From: Fibrobacter sp.
GTDB lineage: Bacteria; Fibrobacterota; Fibrobacteria; Fibrobacterales; Fibrobacteraceae
Reading direction: 5' to 3'
Assembly (NCBI GenBank): GCA_017642335.1
Contig: JAGCPF010000060.1
Span: 1 to 35,394, forward strand
Length of the DNA: 35,394 nucleotides
The notes beneath the pieces were generated by a model, which saw only the letters and a list, made by a program, of their open reading frames with translations, was not told the DNA's origin and ran no database searches. The position numbers and the translations under genes were made by a program. Shown here in pieces: positions 24,613 to 33,110 of this stretch (positions are counted from its first letter, which is position 1; each line of letters opens with the position of its first letter).

Positions 24613-24720
24613 ATTTTCTCCCGTATTTTCATAAATAACAAAAAAAATCAAAAAAATCACCCCGCGTCATAGTCCAAATTGGGAGAAACGCTGCCACCCC
24701 GCACGGGAAGGTGAAAAAAA

Positions 24721-24744
24721 ATATGACACACTTTTGTATCATAT
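24721..24744. promoter_or_regulatory. 24-bp near-perfect palindrome, candidate operator
   Basis: ATATGACACA (24721-24730), then CTTT, then TGTATCATAT (24735-24744): 10-bp arms with one mismatch. It lies in the divergent region between a lipoprotein gene (minus, start 24612) and the TIGR02147 regulator gene (plus, start 24823), about 80-110 nt from either start. It could be bound by the XRE-like domain of that regulator. No T-run suggests termination. Confidence 0.45.
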
Positions 24745-24822
24745 TTATTTTTCAATGAAAAATTTTCTAAAAAATCTTTATTTTTGTTGCATATTCGCAA
24801 ATTTTGTACTATTTTTCTTGAC

Positions 24823-25662
24823 ATGAAGCCAATTACACAATACAACGATTACCGCCAATACATGTGCGATTTCTACGAAGAGCGCAAGAGAAGTTCCTAC
24901 TTCACGTGGCGCAAATTCGCAAGCCTTGCCGGCTTTGTCTCCCCCACCTACCTTAAGCTGGTCTGTGACGGGAAGACTCGCCTGAGCAAGCCGGGAATTG
25001 CCAAGGTCGCCCGGGCCATGGGGCTCGAAGGCTTTGACTACACCTATTTTGCCCTGCTGGTCAAGTTCGGGAACGCCAAGAATGACGGCGAAAAGGAAGC
25101 CGCCCTCAGGGAGCTCGAACACGAGGCCCGCATAAACAAGATTCACGTGGTCGATGCCGACGCCTTCCGCTACTACGAGAATCCCGCCTGCCCCACCCTC
25201 CGCGAAATCGTCCCCCTCATGCCGGGAGCGACATACGGCGAGATTGCCGCCAAGATAAGGAGCGGCATTACCGCCCTCGAAGTCCGGGACCTGTTGCAGT
25301 TCCTCGTAAAGACCGAGCTGCTCAAGAAGAATGACGACGGGACCTACGAACAGACCGCGAAGGCAATCAAGAGTTCCAAGGAAGCCATCCCGCTCACCAT
25401 GCGCACCATGAACAAGAAGATGGCCGAGCTTGCGGTACAGTCCATCACCAACGACCCCGTGGAAGAGCGCAACTTTTCGGGAGTCACGATGGGCGTCAAC
25501 AAGTCGACCTACGACCGTATCGTGAACGAGATTGACGCATTCCGCAAGAAAATCATTTCTATCGCGAACGAATGCCAGGAGATAGACCAGGTCTACCACC
25601 TGAACTTACAAATGTTTCCTCTAACAGACAAAACCGAGCCCCAAAACTCGAGGAGGGGGTAA
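24823..25662 (+). CDS. TIGR02147 family putative transcriptional regulator
   Basis: This 279-aa cytoplasmic protein matches the TIGR02147 family, a large paralogous group first noted in Fibrobacter. It opens with YNDYRQYMCDFYEERK (8-23). A helix-turn-helix of XRE shape follows (about 27-67, with FTWRKFASLAGFVSPTYLKLVCDG then PGIAKVARAMGL), and helical segments to the end. The frame extends upstream to 24784, but the family begins at MKPITQYNDY, so the ATG at 24823 is taken; no Shine-Dalgarno site is visible. Only 3 nt separate its stop from the ATG of a FISUMP lipoprotein. Members are often located next to exported proteins, and I infer that it regulates its own unit, probably through the upstream palindrome. 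Confidence 0.85.
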   Translation: MKPITQYNDYRQYMCDFYEERKRSSYFTWRKFASLAGFVSPTYLKLVCDGKTRLSKPGIAKVARAMGLEGFDYTYFALLVKFGNAKNDGEKEAALRELEHEARINKIHVVDADAFRYYENPACPTLREIVPLMPGATYGEIAAKIRSGITALEVRDLLQFLVKTELLKKNDDGTYEQTAKAIKSSKEAIPLTMRTMNKKMAELAVQSITNDPVEERNFSGVTMGVNKSTYDRIVNEIDAFRKKIISIANECQEIDQVYHLNLQMFPLTDKTEPQNSRRG

Positions 25663-25665
25663 AAT

Positions 25666-27261
25666 ATGAACAAGACAAAATATCTGATCCTGCTGAGTAC
25701 AATCCTGTTCTTTGCCTGCACCCATTCAGACTTGACAGGGACAACGGAAATGGAGAACGGCATGGCCCAGGGTGACCCCTCGACAAGTTCGTCCACCACC
25801 TCTTCGACAGACTCGATAGCGAGTTCGGGGAACGGGAAATCATCGAATTCCGAGATGAGTTCGGAAACGGCAAACTCGTCCAGTTCCAAAAAAGAAACTT
25901 CGTCGAGTTCGGAAAAAGAAGCAACCTCCAGTTCCAGCAGCGGAGGAAACGGTGGCAATGGAGGCCATGGCGGCATCGCGTTCCCGCCTCATATGGGTTG
26001 CAAACCGGCCCCCCTTACACAGATTCAATCGTATGGCGTAGTCGATGCCTTTATTGCAAAGCGAGTCAAAACGCTCGTGGCACAAGGACTGAGCAACGAA
26101 GCCGCAAAGGACTCCGCGACCGAAGAACTCTACCGCGAACTCGGACTGGACTCGTTGTTCCAAGACCGCCCGAGAATTACAGACGAGCAATTGGAATACA
26201 CGCTGTTCTACCTGTATAAGAACAAGGAGAACGCGGACGAGAACGAATTGTCACCCACTATAGTTGAGGACTTTGCCGACGGCGGGCTCGAACCCGAGAA
26301 CTACTGCATCAACGACAAGCCCTTTGCAAGCCTGGACAGACTTCCATACGAATATTTGAACTTGGGCTGTGCAATCGGGGACGAAGTATCGAACGCCCTC
26401 GCCATCCTGCGCAACATCTGGCGAAAGTGTTCCAACATGCCCTATTGCAACGAGAGCGTCGGGGATAGCATCTATACCATCGGAAGCGACCATTATGTTT
26501 GCGAGAACGGCTCGTGGATTACCCTGGAAATGCTAGGCAAGGAAATGAACGGCATCATCTGCACGGAAAACGGGACCCGTACTACCGGAATCGGCCAGAC
26601 GAACAACGAGCTGACATACGTTTGCTACGACGAATATTGGCGCAGCATCCAGAACACGAGTTACTTGTCGGCAGAAGAATTCTTCAATCCCAATTTTGAA
26701 TACGGGACATTCACGGACTCGCGCGACGGGCATGTGTACAAGACGACCGTCTATAACGGACAGACCTGGCTTGCACAGGATATCGATTACTACGACAGTT
26801 CCGACTCGCTTTTCGTCAAGCAGAGCGTATGCACAAAGCTCTTGAATCAAGGGAAACGCGAAGCAAGCGCAAACGCCTACTGTGACGGGGCCAGCCGCTT
26901 CTACACGGTCAACGTGTCCAAGAAGGTATGCCCGGAAGGATGGCGTCTGCCAACCAAGGAAGATTGGAACCATATTGAAGGAATGGAGTATAGCCAAGCA
27001 TTGACCTATTTCCCCAAACTGTACGTCATCGGCTCGTTCATGCAGGGCAAGGGCAGGGCCGCTACGGACGAACTAGGGCTGTCATTGAAGATGAACGGAG
27101 TCGTTGCCCCCTATGGGGACGTCATGAGCTTAACCGGCTACAACACTTTCTGGCTCGAAGAAGGCGTGTACGCCATGAACGGCGATCTCTTCACGAATTA
27201 TGCCAACGTGGACCCCAGAGAAAAAGGCGAATACGTTCCTGTACGCTGCATAAAGAAGTAA
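25666..27261 (+). CDS. FISUMP-domain lipoprotein coupled to the TIGR02147 regulator
   Basis: This 531-aa protein has lipobox FFAC (Cys18) and a Ser-rich linker (about 39-93). A Gly/His turn (GGNGGNGGHGG) leads to an unrecognised middle domain with several cysteines. A C-terminal FISUMP domain runs from about 346: YGTFTDSRDGHVYKT, GQTWLAQDI, CPEGWRLPTKEDW, and a final VRCIKK. FISUMP domains (TIGR02145) are abundant in Fibrobacter surface lipoproteins; their function is not established. AGGAGGGGG just before the ATG is a very strong ribosome-binding site, 3 nt after the regulator's stop, so the two genes form an operon. A terminator follows. Probably anchored in the outer membrane, facing outward. 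Confidence 0.8.
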   Translation: MNKTKYLILLSTILFFACTHSDLTGTTEMENGMAQGDPSTSSSTTSSTDSIASSGNGKSSNSEMSSETANSSSSKKETSSSSEKEATSSSSSGGNGGNGGHGGIAFPPHMGCKPAPLTQIQSYGVVDAFIAKRVKTLVAQGLSNEAAKDSATEELYRELGLDSLFQDRPRITDEQLEYTLFYLYKNKENADENELSPTIVEDFADGGLEPENYCINDKPFASLDRLPYEYLNLGCAIGDEVSNALAILRNIWRKCSNMPYCNESVGDSIYTIGSDHYVCENGSWITLEMLGKEMNGIICTENGTRTTGIGQTNNELTYVCYDEYWRSIQNTSYLSAEEFFNPNFEYGTFTDSRDGHVYKTTVYNGQTWLAQDIDYYDSSDSLFVKQSVCTKLLNQGKREASANAYCDGASRFYTVNVSKKVCPEGWRLPTKEDWNHIEGMEYSQALTYFPKLYVIGSFMQGKGRAATDELGLSLKMNGVVAPYGDVMSLTGYNTFWLEEGVYAMNGDLFTNYANVDPREKGEYVPVRCIKK

Positions 27262-27266
27262 AAAGC

Positions 27267-27293
27267 AAAATGGCCCGAAAGGGCCATTTTTTT
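27267..27293. terminator. Terminator between two convergent FISUMP genes
   Basis: AAAATGGCCC (27267-27276), loop GAAA, GGGCCATTTT (27281-27290), T-run to 27293. It lies 5 nt after the lipoprotein stop and 28 nt from the convergent gene's stop; the A-run on the left lets it act in both directions. Confidence 0.92.
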
Positions 27294-27320
27294 GTGGGCA
27301 GTCTTTTTTCAGTAGAAAAA

Positions 27321-29009
27321 CTAGTCTACGATACAGCGAACGGCACCAAATTCTCTGTCATCATATATCGCCATACCATAAAGGTCCTGAATTCCGCTAC
27401 CTGACCAGCGATAATAATGGAAGTGCTTGAAATCCTGACCAATGTTTCGAGTAGTCCTGTTGATATTGGCCCAATCCTTATCGCCCCTGTTATAGGCCCC
27501 GTTTTCCAACATGCTAAGGCCGCTTTCGTTTTTTAACCGGGATAGTTCACCATCGTAATCGTCATTTTCAAAATAAGCCGTGTAGGCCGTGTAAAGCTGC
27601 TCGAATTCGAATTTTTCCCATAAACTGGCATATTCCCGATATTCGGCCAAATGGGTTCCATCAGGACAAATTCCCTGTACATTTTGCAGAGACATGGAGT
27701 CATTCTGCATGGCTTCCTTATGGGTATACATCCTTCCATAGACGTCGCAGTAGGTATCGTCGTTTTCGGGGCACAGAGAACCCGGACTGGCATAATTCAG
27801 ATTTTCCGCAAACCAGACAACGCCGTCAATGTCGATTGTCTTGTAATACTGTCCATCCCTGCTATCCCGGAACGTCCCGTATGTTTTCGTCGGGTTTAGC
27901 AAGAACCATGAATACTTGAAGACATTTCCACTTGATTTTTCATAAAGCGTATCGTTCCTGCATTCGTATTTTGTAGCATCGTATTGCCTTTGTCGGCAAA
28001 TATCGTAGGCAACGCCATTTTGGCAGAACTGCTTTGTATTGTCAATGATCGTCCCGCCACATTCCTCTGAATTGCTAAGACAGCGGATGGAAAGCTTGGT
28101 CGTTCTCTCCCCGTTCACGAAGCATGCCCTGGTCGGCGATGCGTCATCACGATCTCTACAAAATGCATGATAATCGGCATTCGAGTCAGATGCCGGATGG
28201 GGATCCAATTTCAGGAAATCCCCGGAATAATGGTTCCTGGTATTTATCGTGGAACTCCAGAAGTTTTCGTCCGTTCCGGCTCCATCGCCGCTGACAATAG
28301 GTTTGGCACCGAACCCGTAGTCGTCCGTTCCATTCCAGTTTCCGTTCGCGTCATTGGGCCAACCGGTCGTGCTTTTCAGCTTTTGGGCGGCAACATCCGC
28401 ACCGCCGACAAAATCGACAAGGGCATGGAATTCGCGGAGCGATGGCAGGTGGAACCCTGTCGGGCAAGCCGACTGCGCCTGATCAAAGCTATACAGGCTG
28501 GAATCCCCGTAATTCAGGTTTTCGGCCATCCAGGTCTGCGTTCCGATCTTGGCAAGCTTGTAGGTTTTTCCGTCGCGGGAGTCCGTGAAAGTGGTCGCTG
28601 GAGTTACGACCACAGCACTCGAAGAAGATTCGGCGGAACTGCTAGAAGATTGTTCGGAAGAGGAAGACGCCGTCGTTGTCGCCGTGTCAGAAGAAGACTC
28701 AGGTGCTTTTTCCACGCTCGAAGATGATTTCGGCTTTTCGGCATCTGCAGAAGAAGAGCTTTCAGAAGCAGAACTACTCGTTTTCGATGACGAAGAAGAT
28801 TCCTTTTTTTCCGAAGAACTGCTGCTGCCCTTTTGAGAACTTGAAGAAGAATCCGATTCATCCGAGGAGTCGGGCTCGTCTATTTCGGAACTTGACGAAA
28901 CTTCGTCGGAAACATCATCGATGGCCGATGTGGAATCGCCGCAGGCGGTAAGCGAAAGCAAAGCTGAAACGCTAATCGAAACGGCAACTTTAGCAAAAGC
29001 ATTCTTCAT
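27321..29009 (-). CDS. Lipoprotein with two FISUMP domains
   Basis: This 562-aa protein starts at ATG 29009 (AAGGAG 8-9 nt upstream), with lipobox LTAC (Cys23). A very Ser-rich stalk (about 36-132) is written with mixed serine codons. Two FISUMP modules follow. The first runs about 139-311 (FTDSRDGKTYKLAKIGTQTW, CPTGFHLPSLREF, ENFWSS, SIRC). The second runs about 377-562 (YGTFRDSRDGQYYKT, VVWFAENLNYASPGS, CPDGTHL, VRCIVD). Between them is a Cys-rich connector (ECGGT, FCQNG, DICRQ). It is a likely outer-membrane surface protein. It converges with the other FISUMP lipoprotein and has its own predicted promoter. Domain function is not known. Confidence 0.8.
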   Translation of the reverse strand: MKNAFAKVAVSISVSALLSLTACGDSTSAIDDVSDEVSSSSEIDEPDSSDESDSSSSSQKGSSSSSEKKESSSSSKTSSSASESSSSADAEKPKSSSSVEKAPESSSDTATTTASSSSEQSSSSSAESSSSAVVVTPATTFTDSRDGKTYKLAKIGTQTWMAENLNYGDSSLYSFDQAQSACPTGFHLPSLREFHALVDFVGGADVAAQKLKSTTGWPNDANGNWNGTDDYGFGAKPIVSGDGAGTDENFWSSTINTRNHYSGDFLKLDPHPASDSNADYHAFCRDRDDASPTRACFVNGERTTKLSIRCLSNSEECGGTIIDNTKQFCQNGVAYDICRQRQYDATKYECRNDTLYEKSSGNVFKYSWFLLNPTKTYGTFRDSRDGQYYKTIDIDGVVWFAENLNYASPGSLCPENDDTYCDVYGRMYTHKEAMQNDSMSLQNVQGICPDGTHLAEYREYASLWEKFEFEQLYTAYTAYFENDDYDGELSRLKNESGLSMLENGAYNRGDKDWANINRTTRNIGQDFKHFHYYRWSGSGIQDLYGMAIYDDREFGAVRCIVD

Positions 29010-29030
29010 GGGAAAAACTCCTTTGTTCCA

Positions 29031-29058
29031 AATATAAGTTAATATCATTGCCAGGCAA
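29031..29058 (-). promoter_or_regulatory. Predicted promoter of the double-FISUMP gene
   Basis: On the minus strand TTGCCT (29058-29053), a 16-nt spacer and TATATT (29036-29031) lie just upstream of the ribosome-binding site for the ATG at 29009. Spacing is acceptable and both boxes are partial matches to consensus. Confidence 0.4.
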
Positions 29059-29159
29059 AAAAAAAACAGCAAATCCGCTTATCAGAGCCAATTTTTGCCG
29101 TTTTCTCGCTTTATACCCGCGAAAAAAATGTATGTTAGAAACAGTTGATCAAGGTGTAT

Positions 29160-30866
29160 ATGGGAAAAAAGCTCACATTTGCGTTATGGATTGCCCTGGC
29201 CGCCGCGCAGGCGTTCGGTGCCGTGTATTACGTGGCGCCCGACGGCAAGAACAGCGATGCCGGTTCGGAAAGCAAGTCCTTCGCGACGCTCAACAAGGCG
29301 AACGAGGTGGTCAAGGCGGGCGATACCGTGTGGATTCGCGGCGGTATCTATGACCTGAACGACACGGTCTTTTTTGAACGGTACAAGATGACGGCGGGCA
29401 TCCTGTTGACCGCAAGCGGCGAGAGCGACGACAAGAGAATCCACTACCTCGCCTACCCCGGCGAGCGCCCGATATTTGACGGGGCGAACCTCCCGGTGGC
29501 GGAAGGCGAAGAACACAGCGACGGCACGCCCGAGGGCGCGATGTACACCTCGCCCATCGTGATTTCGGCAAAGTTCCTGCACTTGAAGGGTATCGAGGTG
29601 CGCAACACTCCCATGAAGCACAACTCGAATTCCGGCGTTTTCCTTTACGCAAGCAAGCACATCTTCTTGGAGGAAATGGAAAGCCACCACAACGCAGGCC
29701 CGGGATTCTTCGCGAACGACGGTGCCGACGATGGCGGCGGACACATCTTCTTGAACTGCGACGCGCACGACAACTATGACCCTACCGGTTGGCAGGGCGA
29801 CGGCGAGAATGCCGACGGTTTCGGCGCGCATTACCAGAAGCCCGGCCAGGGCGATACGACCCGATTCATCGGGTGCCGCGCCTGGTGGAACAGCGACGAC
29901 GGTTTCGACTTCATCAACCAAGAATACCCCGTGGTCCTGGAGAACTGCTACGCCATGGGTAACGGCTACAGCGATTACGGGCGTGGCAACCCGAAAAACG
30001 GAAACGGTTACGGCATCAAGATGGGCCAGAGCACGTATGGCACCGGGCACCACATCATCAAGCAGTGCGTCGCCTGGAAAAACAAATCTTCGGGCTTTTA
30101 CGCGAACTACACCAATGCCGGCAGCCAGTGGCTCAACAACACGTCTTACATGAACGAAGACCGCGCCTACAGCATGGCATCGACGCTCTACGCCGAAGAC
30201 GGCAAAACTCGCCTTGCCGAGGTGGCCCCGCTTACGGGCGACAACGCACATGTGCTCAAGAACAACATCGCCTACCCGAACAAGAATTCGCAAATCGGGA
30301 CTTGCTGGGAAAAGATATCGAGCCAGGACATCGACCATTATGTGGATTGCCCCGCCGGCGAAAACAACACGTGGAACTTGAAGCTGGACTTGACGGAGGA
30401 CGACTTTGTGAGCCTCGACGACCCGAGCATGACCGTGACCGGCGAAGACCTCTCGACGATTCCGGGAATGCTTGGCCCCCGCAATGAAGACGGCAGCCTC
30501 CCCGACGTGGACTTCCTGAAGCTCAAGAAAGGGAGCCGCGCCATCGACCAGGGCGAAGATCTCGGGTTGCCATTTGCCGGGAAAGCCCCGGATTTGGGAG
30601 CCTTCGAATACGGGATGCCCGTATCGAGCAGTGTCGCGAAGTCGAGCAGTTCGTCGAAAAGTTCAAACATCGCAAAAAACGCCAATTTTGCCGAGATATC
30701 GGGCCCAGCCGACATATTTGACATGCAGGGGTGTTATCTGGGGACTTTGCAGCCAGAAGAACTTCGTGAAAAATCCCTAGACGAGGCGTTACGCACAAGG
30801 TTCAAGAATCCGGGCATATACCTGCTACGCCACGGGCAGCATTGTAGCCTTCGCAAAATTTTTTAA
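29160..30866 (+). CDS. Secreted family 9 polysaccharide lyase (pectate lyase)
   Basis: This 568-aa enzyme has a signal peptide (1-20, LAAAQAFG) followed by YYVAPDGKNSDAG, the usual entry of right-handed beta-helix pectate lyases. Family PL9 features are present. NADGFG (217-222) gives a calcium-ligand Asp219. NSDDGFDFIN (244-253) gives Asp246, Asp247 and Asp250. GYGIKMG (283-289) gives Lys287, matching the catalytic Lys of Pel9A. It would cleave polygalacturonate by beta-elimination outside the cell. A Ser-rich linker (about 490-505) leads to a C-terminal domain with FDMQGCYLG and NPGIYLLRHG, like the end of the CotH protein. The ATG at 29160 (AAGG upstream) is preferred to a TTG 5 codons earlier. 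The 16-residue turn region IFLNCDAHDNYDPTGW is typical of the family. Confidence 0.85.
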   Translation: MGKKLTFALWIALAAAQAFGAVYYVAPDGKNSDAGSESKSFATLNKANEVVKAGDTVWIRGGIYDLNDTVFFERYKMTAGILLTASGESDDKRIHYLAYPGERPIFDGANLPVAEGEEHSDGTPEGAMYTSPIVISAKFLHLKGIEVRNTPMKHNSNSGVFLYASKHIFLEEMESHHNAGPGFFANDGADDGGGHIFLNCDAHDNYDPTGWQGDGENADGFGAHYQKPGQGDTTRFIGCRAWWNSDDGFDFINQEYPVVLENCYAMGNGYSDYGRGNPKNGNGYGIKMGQSTYGTGHHIIKQCVAWKNKSSGFYANYTNAGSQWLNNTSYMNEDRAYSMASTLYAEDGKTRLAEVAPLTGDNAHVLKNNIAYPNKNSQIGTCWEKISSQDIDHYVDCPAGENNTWNLKLDLTEDDFVSLDDPSMTVTGEDLSTIPGMLGPRNEDGSLPDVDFLKLKKGSRAIDQGEDLGLPFAGKAPDLGAFEYGMPVSSSVAKSSSSSKSSNIAKNANFAEISGPADIFDMQGCYLGTLQPEELREKSLDEALRTRFKNPGIYLLRHGQHCSLRKIF

Positions 30867-31004
30867 ATCGTTTTGTAAAAAATCCCTTTTTTAGCCAAAT
30901 TTGCCACATTTGTTGTCATTTGCTACAACAGAAAAGGCATTGGACTCAGAAGGGAAAATATGCTTTGAATTTAAATTGTGGTTGATTCGATTTTGGAGGG
31001 TAAA

Positions 31005-32324
31005 GTGAAAATCGGTTTAAAATCTGTAGGAGTTATGTCTTTGATGGGAGTGGCGGCTTATGCAGGCCCCATTACCACTGTTCCTTGGGATGGCCATCCC
31101 GGTGCAGTATCCTTCACCTTCGATGACTGCGAAATTTCCCAGCTGAATAACCTCGGGGAATATTTCGACAAAAACGACGATATCAAGGTGACGTTCTTCT
31201 TGACAGGCGGCATGAATGCCGGAAACCAGCCGAAGTACTTCCCGATGGTCGCAAAGGGACACGAAATCGGCAACCATTCCAAGACGCACGCCGACCTGAC
31301 CAACACCAACAACCTGAAGGGTGAAGTCACCGACTACAAGCACGACCTCGAACAAAGAAGCGGTGCCGAAGTCATCTCGTTCGCGACTCCCTACTGCTAT
31401 TACAACGACGCCGTGGAAGCCGAAATCGCGAAGGAACACATTGTCAACCGCAACTGCCAGGGTGCCACCAAGTACAAGTGGGACGAAGAACCCATTTGGG
31501 AACGCATCAGCTCGGACTGCTATCAGGGCAATACGCAACAGTCCAAGGGCAACATGAGCGAAGCCAAGCAAAAGAATGCCTGGACGGTGCAGCTGAACCA
31601 TGGTGTAACCGGAGGCGGCGGCTATAGCATTAGCAAAAATGACATGATTTCCATTATGGACGAGGCCAAGGCGCAGGGCCTGTGGCGCGCCCCGATGGGC
31701 CGCGTGGCTGCCTACTACCGCGCACACTTCGTAATCGACAAGGCCACTTCGACCGATATCGACGGCGGTTTCAAGGTTACCTGGAAATCCCCCCATTCGG
31801 CCATGCCCAAGAGCGTCCCACTCCGCGTGAAGATCGAAGGCGCCGATGGCAAGACCGTGAAGCAGAAGGGCAAAGAAGTTAAGGCTGAATCCGACGGTTC
31901 CTTTGTCATCGAATTCATGGATTTGGAATTGGAAGTTGTAGGTGCTGCAGCCGCTCCGGAATCCAGCAGCAGTTCTGAAGCCCCGACATCCAGCAGCGAG
32001 GCTCCGGCTTCCAGCAGCGTAGTGGCATCCAGCGACGGCAAGACTCCGGCCTCCAGCTCCGAAGGTACCCCGACATCTAGTGCCGAAGTCACATCTAGCG
32101 CAGACGCCCCGGCAAGTTCTGTCGATGCCATTGCCCAGAATATCCATTGGGCAAGCCAGACGCCGACAACCTTTACCGTGTTCTCTGCTACGGGCGTGTT
32201 GGTGAAAACTTTCGTGGCCATCCCGCAGTCGGCCGAAGAATCCTTCAAGGCCCTGCAGGTCCCGCACGGAACCTACTACCTCAAGGACCTGAAATCCAAC
32301 TACATCAAGAAGGTCGTGAAGTAA
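31005..32324 (+). CDS. Secreted polysaccharide deacetylase (NodB/CE4-like) with serine-rich tail
   Basis: This 439-aa protein starts at GTG 31005, just after GGAGGG; the frame opens at 30978 but that would precede the signal peptide (MKIGLKSVGVMSLMGVAAYA). Motif 1 is FTFDDC (37-42) with Asp40 and Asp41. Motif 2 is GNHSKTH (89-95) with metal ligands His91 and His95. A QLNHG motif gives the late His. These support a metal-dependent NodB-type deacetylase of xylan, chitin-like or other acetylated polymers. Motif 3 reads FATPY (126-130), where family members usually have Arg (FRPPY). A Ser/Ala/Pro-rich linker (about 322-375) is followed by a C-terminal ~65-residue sorting-like domain ending KSNYIKKVVK. 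It is secreted; substrate unknown. It lies 138 nt after the pectate lyase gene. Confidence 0.8.
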   Translation: MKIGLKSVGVMSLMGVAAYAGPITTVPWDGHPGAVSFTFDDCEISQLNNLGEYFDKNDDIKVTFFLTGGMNAGNQPKYFPMVAKGHEIGNHSKTHADLTNTNNLKGEVTDYKHDLEQRSGAEVISFATPYCYYNDAVEAEIAKEHIVNRNCQGATKYKWDEEPIWERISSDCYQGNTQQSKGNMSEAKQKNAWTVQLNHGVTGGGGYSISKNDMISIMDEAKAQGLWRAPMGRVAAYYRAHFVIDKATSTDIDGGFKVTWKSPHSAMPKSVPLRVKIEGADGKTVKQKGKEVKAESDGSFVIEFMDLELEVVGAAAAPESSSSSEAPTSSSEAPASSSVVASSDGKTPASSSEGTPTSSAEVTSSADAPASSVDAIAQNIHWASQTPTTFTVFSATGVLVKTFVAIPQSAEESFKALQVPHGTYYLKDLKSNYIKKVVK

Positions 32325-32360
32325 CCGCAGTTTAAATTGACACAATAAACGGATATCGAA

Positions 32361-32387
32361 AAAGTCGTCCACCATGTGGGCGACTTT
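32361..32387. terminator. Terminator-like hairpin between convergent genes
   Basis: AAAGTCGTCCAC (32361-32372) and GTGGGCGACTTT (32376-32387) form a 12-bp stem with one T.G pair and a 3-nt loop, 37 nt past the deacetylase stop. Only a short T-run follows; the A-run before the left arm (32359-32363) favours bidirectional use. Confidence 0.6.
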
Positions 32388-32423
32388 CGTGCATAAAAAG
32401 GGTTGACAGCGGCTGTTTATTCG

Positions 32424-32831
32424 CTACTGTTCAGGGTTGATTTCCACGATTACAATTGCGCCGTCCCATTCTTCGGGGCATTTCTTGTCGTCGCGTTCGA
32501 CCAACATCTTGGCAAGAGCCGGTCTTTCTTCCCAATAGCCGTAAAACGAGGTCCCGTAAACAACTTCGCCTCGCTTGATATCGATGGTATGTTGGCAGAG
32601 CGTCATCTTGTTATGGACAAAGACGCACCTGTCGGTATGGGGACAAACGAGAGTATTATCCACGTAAAAATCGTATTCCCCACCGTCTTCCGCCTTTAAG
32701 ATTATGTTCTGGGTATCACTTGGCAAGTTTAGCAGGAAGATACAACCGCCGAGATTGAACACGACCGCAAAAAGGATAAACACATCAAGCAGTTTCGTAA
32801 TAAACGGTTTCAAGATAAGCTCGTATCGCAT
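32424..32831 (-). CDS. Small lipoprotein of unknown function
   Basis: A 135-aa protein with an unusually long N-terminal region (MRYELILKPFITKLL) before the hydrophobic stretch and lipobox LGGC (Cys30). The mature part has four further Cys, including CPHTDRC, and ends acidic (VIVEINPEQ). No family recognised. The ATG at 32831 is taken because it gives a signal-like N-terminus; the frame extends to 32906 through a Lys/Arg-rich segment. No good ribosome-binding site. It follows the small ORF at 32955-33101 and the lipoprotein at 33111-34205 on the same strand, possibly in one transcript. Confidence 0.55.
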   Translation of the reverse strand: MRYELILKPFITKLLDVFILFAVVFNLGGCIFLLNLPSDTQNIILKAEDGGEYDFYVDNTLVCPHTDRCVFVHNKMTLCQHTIDIKRGEVVYGTSFYGYWEERPALAKMLVERDDKKCPEEWDGAIVIVEINPEQ

Positions 32832-32954
32832 TTTTTTTCGTAATATAATTTTTTTGAGGAAAAAACGCTTAGGTAATCCATGAACAAAATCAAAGAAAAA
32901 AGTCAACAGATTTTGATTGGATGCGTTTCAAATAATAAAAATTGGTCAATGGGG

Positions 32955-33101
32955 TCACTGTGCTCCAACTGCAAATAGGCTGCGAAATTTTGTCAGAGCT
33001 GCGGGATGCCGCAAAGCCCCTCCCAGAGTAAGATCAAAATAAAAGTTGCCAAAAGAGGGCACCACCAAAAGCGCAATCCACAAAAACAGAAGCCTTTTCA
33101 T
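32955..33101 (-). CDS. 48-aa signal-peptide-like small ORF, possibly a truncated barrel gene
   Basis: ATG at 33101 and TGA at 32955-32957 give a 48-residue product starting MKRLLFLWIALLVVPSFG (a clean signal peptide), then NFYFDLTLGGALRHP and a short tail. It begins 9 nt after the stop of the upstream lipoprotein gene, the same arrangement as the lipoprotein/barrel pair at 22131-23446. The start of the mature part resembles the first strand of an outer-membrane barrel, but the frame then stops and no barrel-like continuation is visible in the following 120 bases. It may be a decayed barrel gene or a genuine tiny exported peptide. Confidence 0.4.
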   Translation of the reverse strand: MKRLLFLWIALLVVPSFGNFYFDLTLGGALRHPAALTKFRSLFAVGAQ

Positions 33102-33110
33102 AAATTGCCC

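Noticed and set aside
28590..28900. Serine-linker DNA as a phase-variable microsatellite
   Set aside because: The serine runs use mixed codons (TCT, TCG, AGC, AGT, TCC), so there is no long pure short-unit repeat prone to slippage.
31017..32375. 452-aa open frame opposite the deacetylase gene
   Set aside because: Antisense shadow with odd composition (CRGFRTAAGF-type runs mirroring the serine linker); the other strand has clear enzyme motifs.
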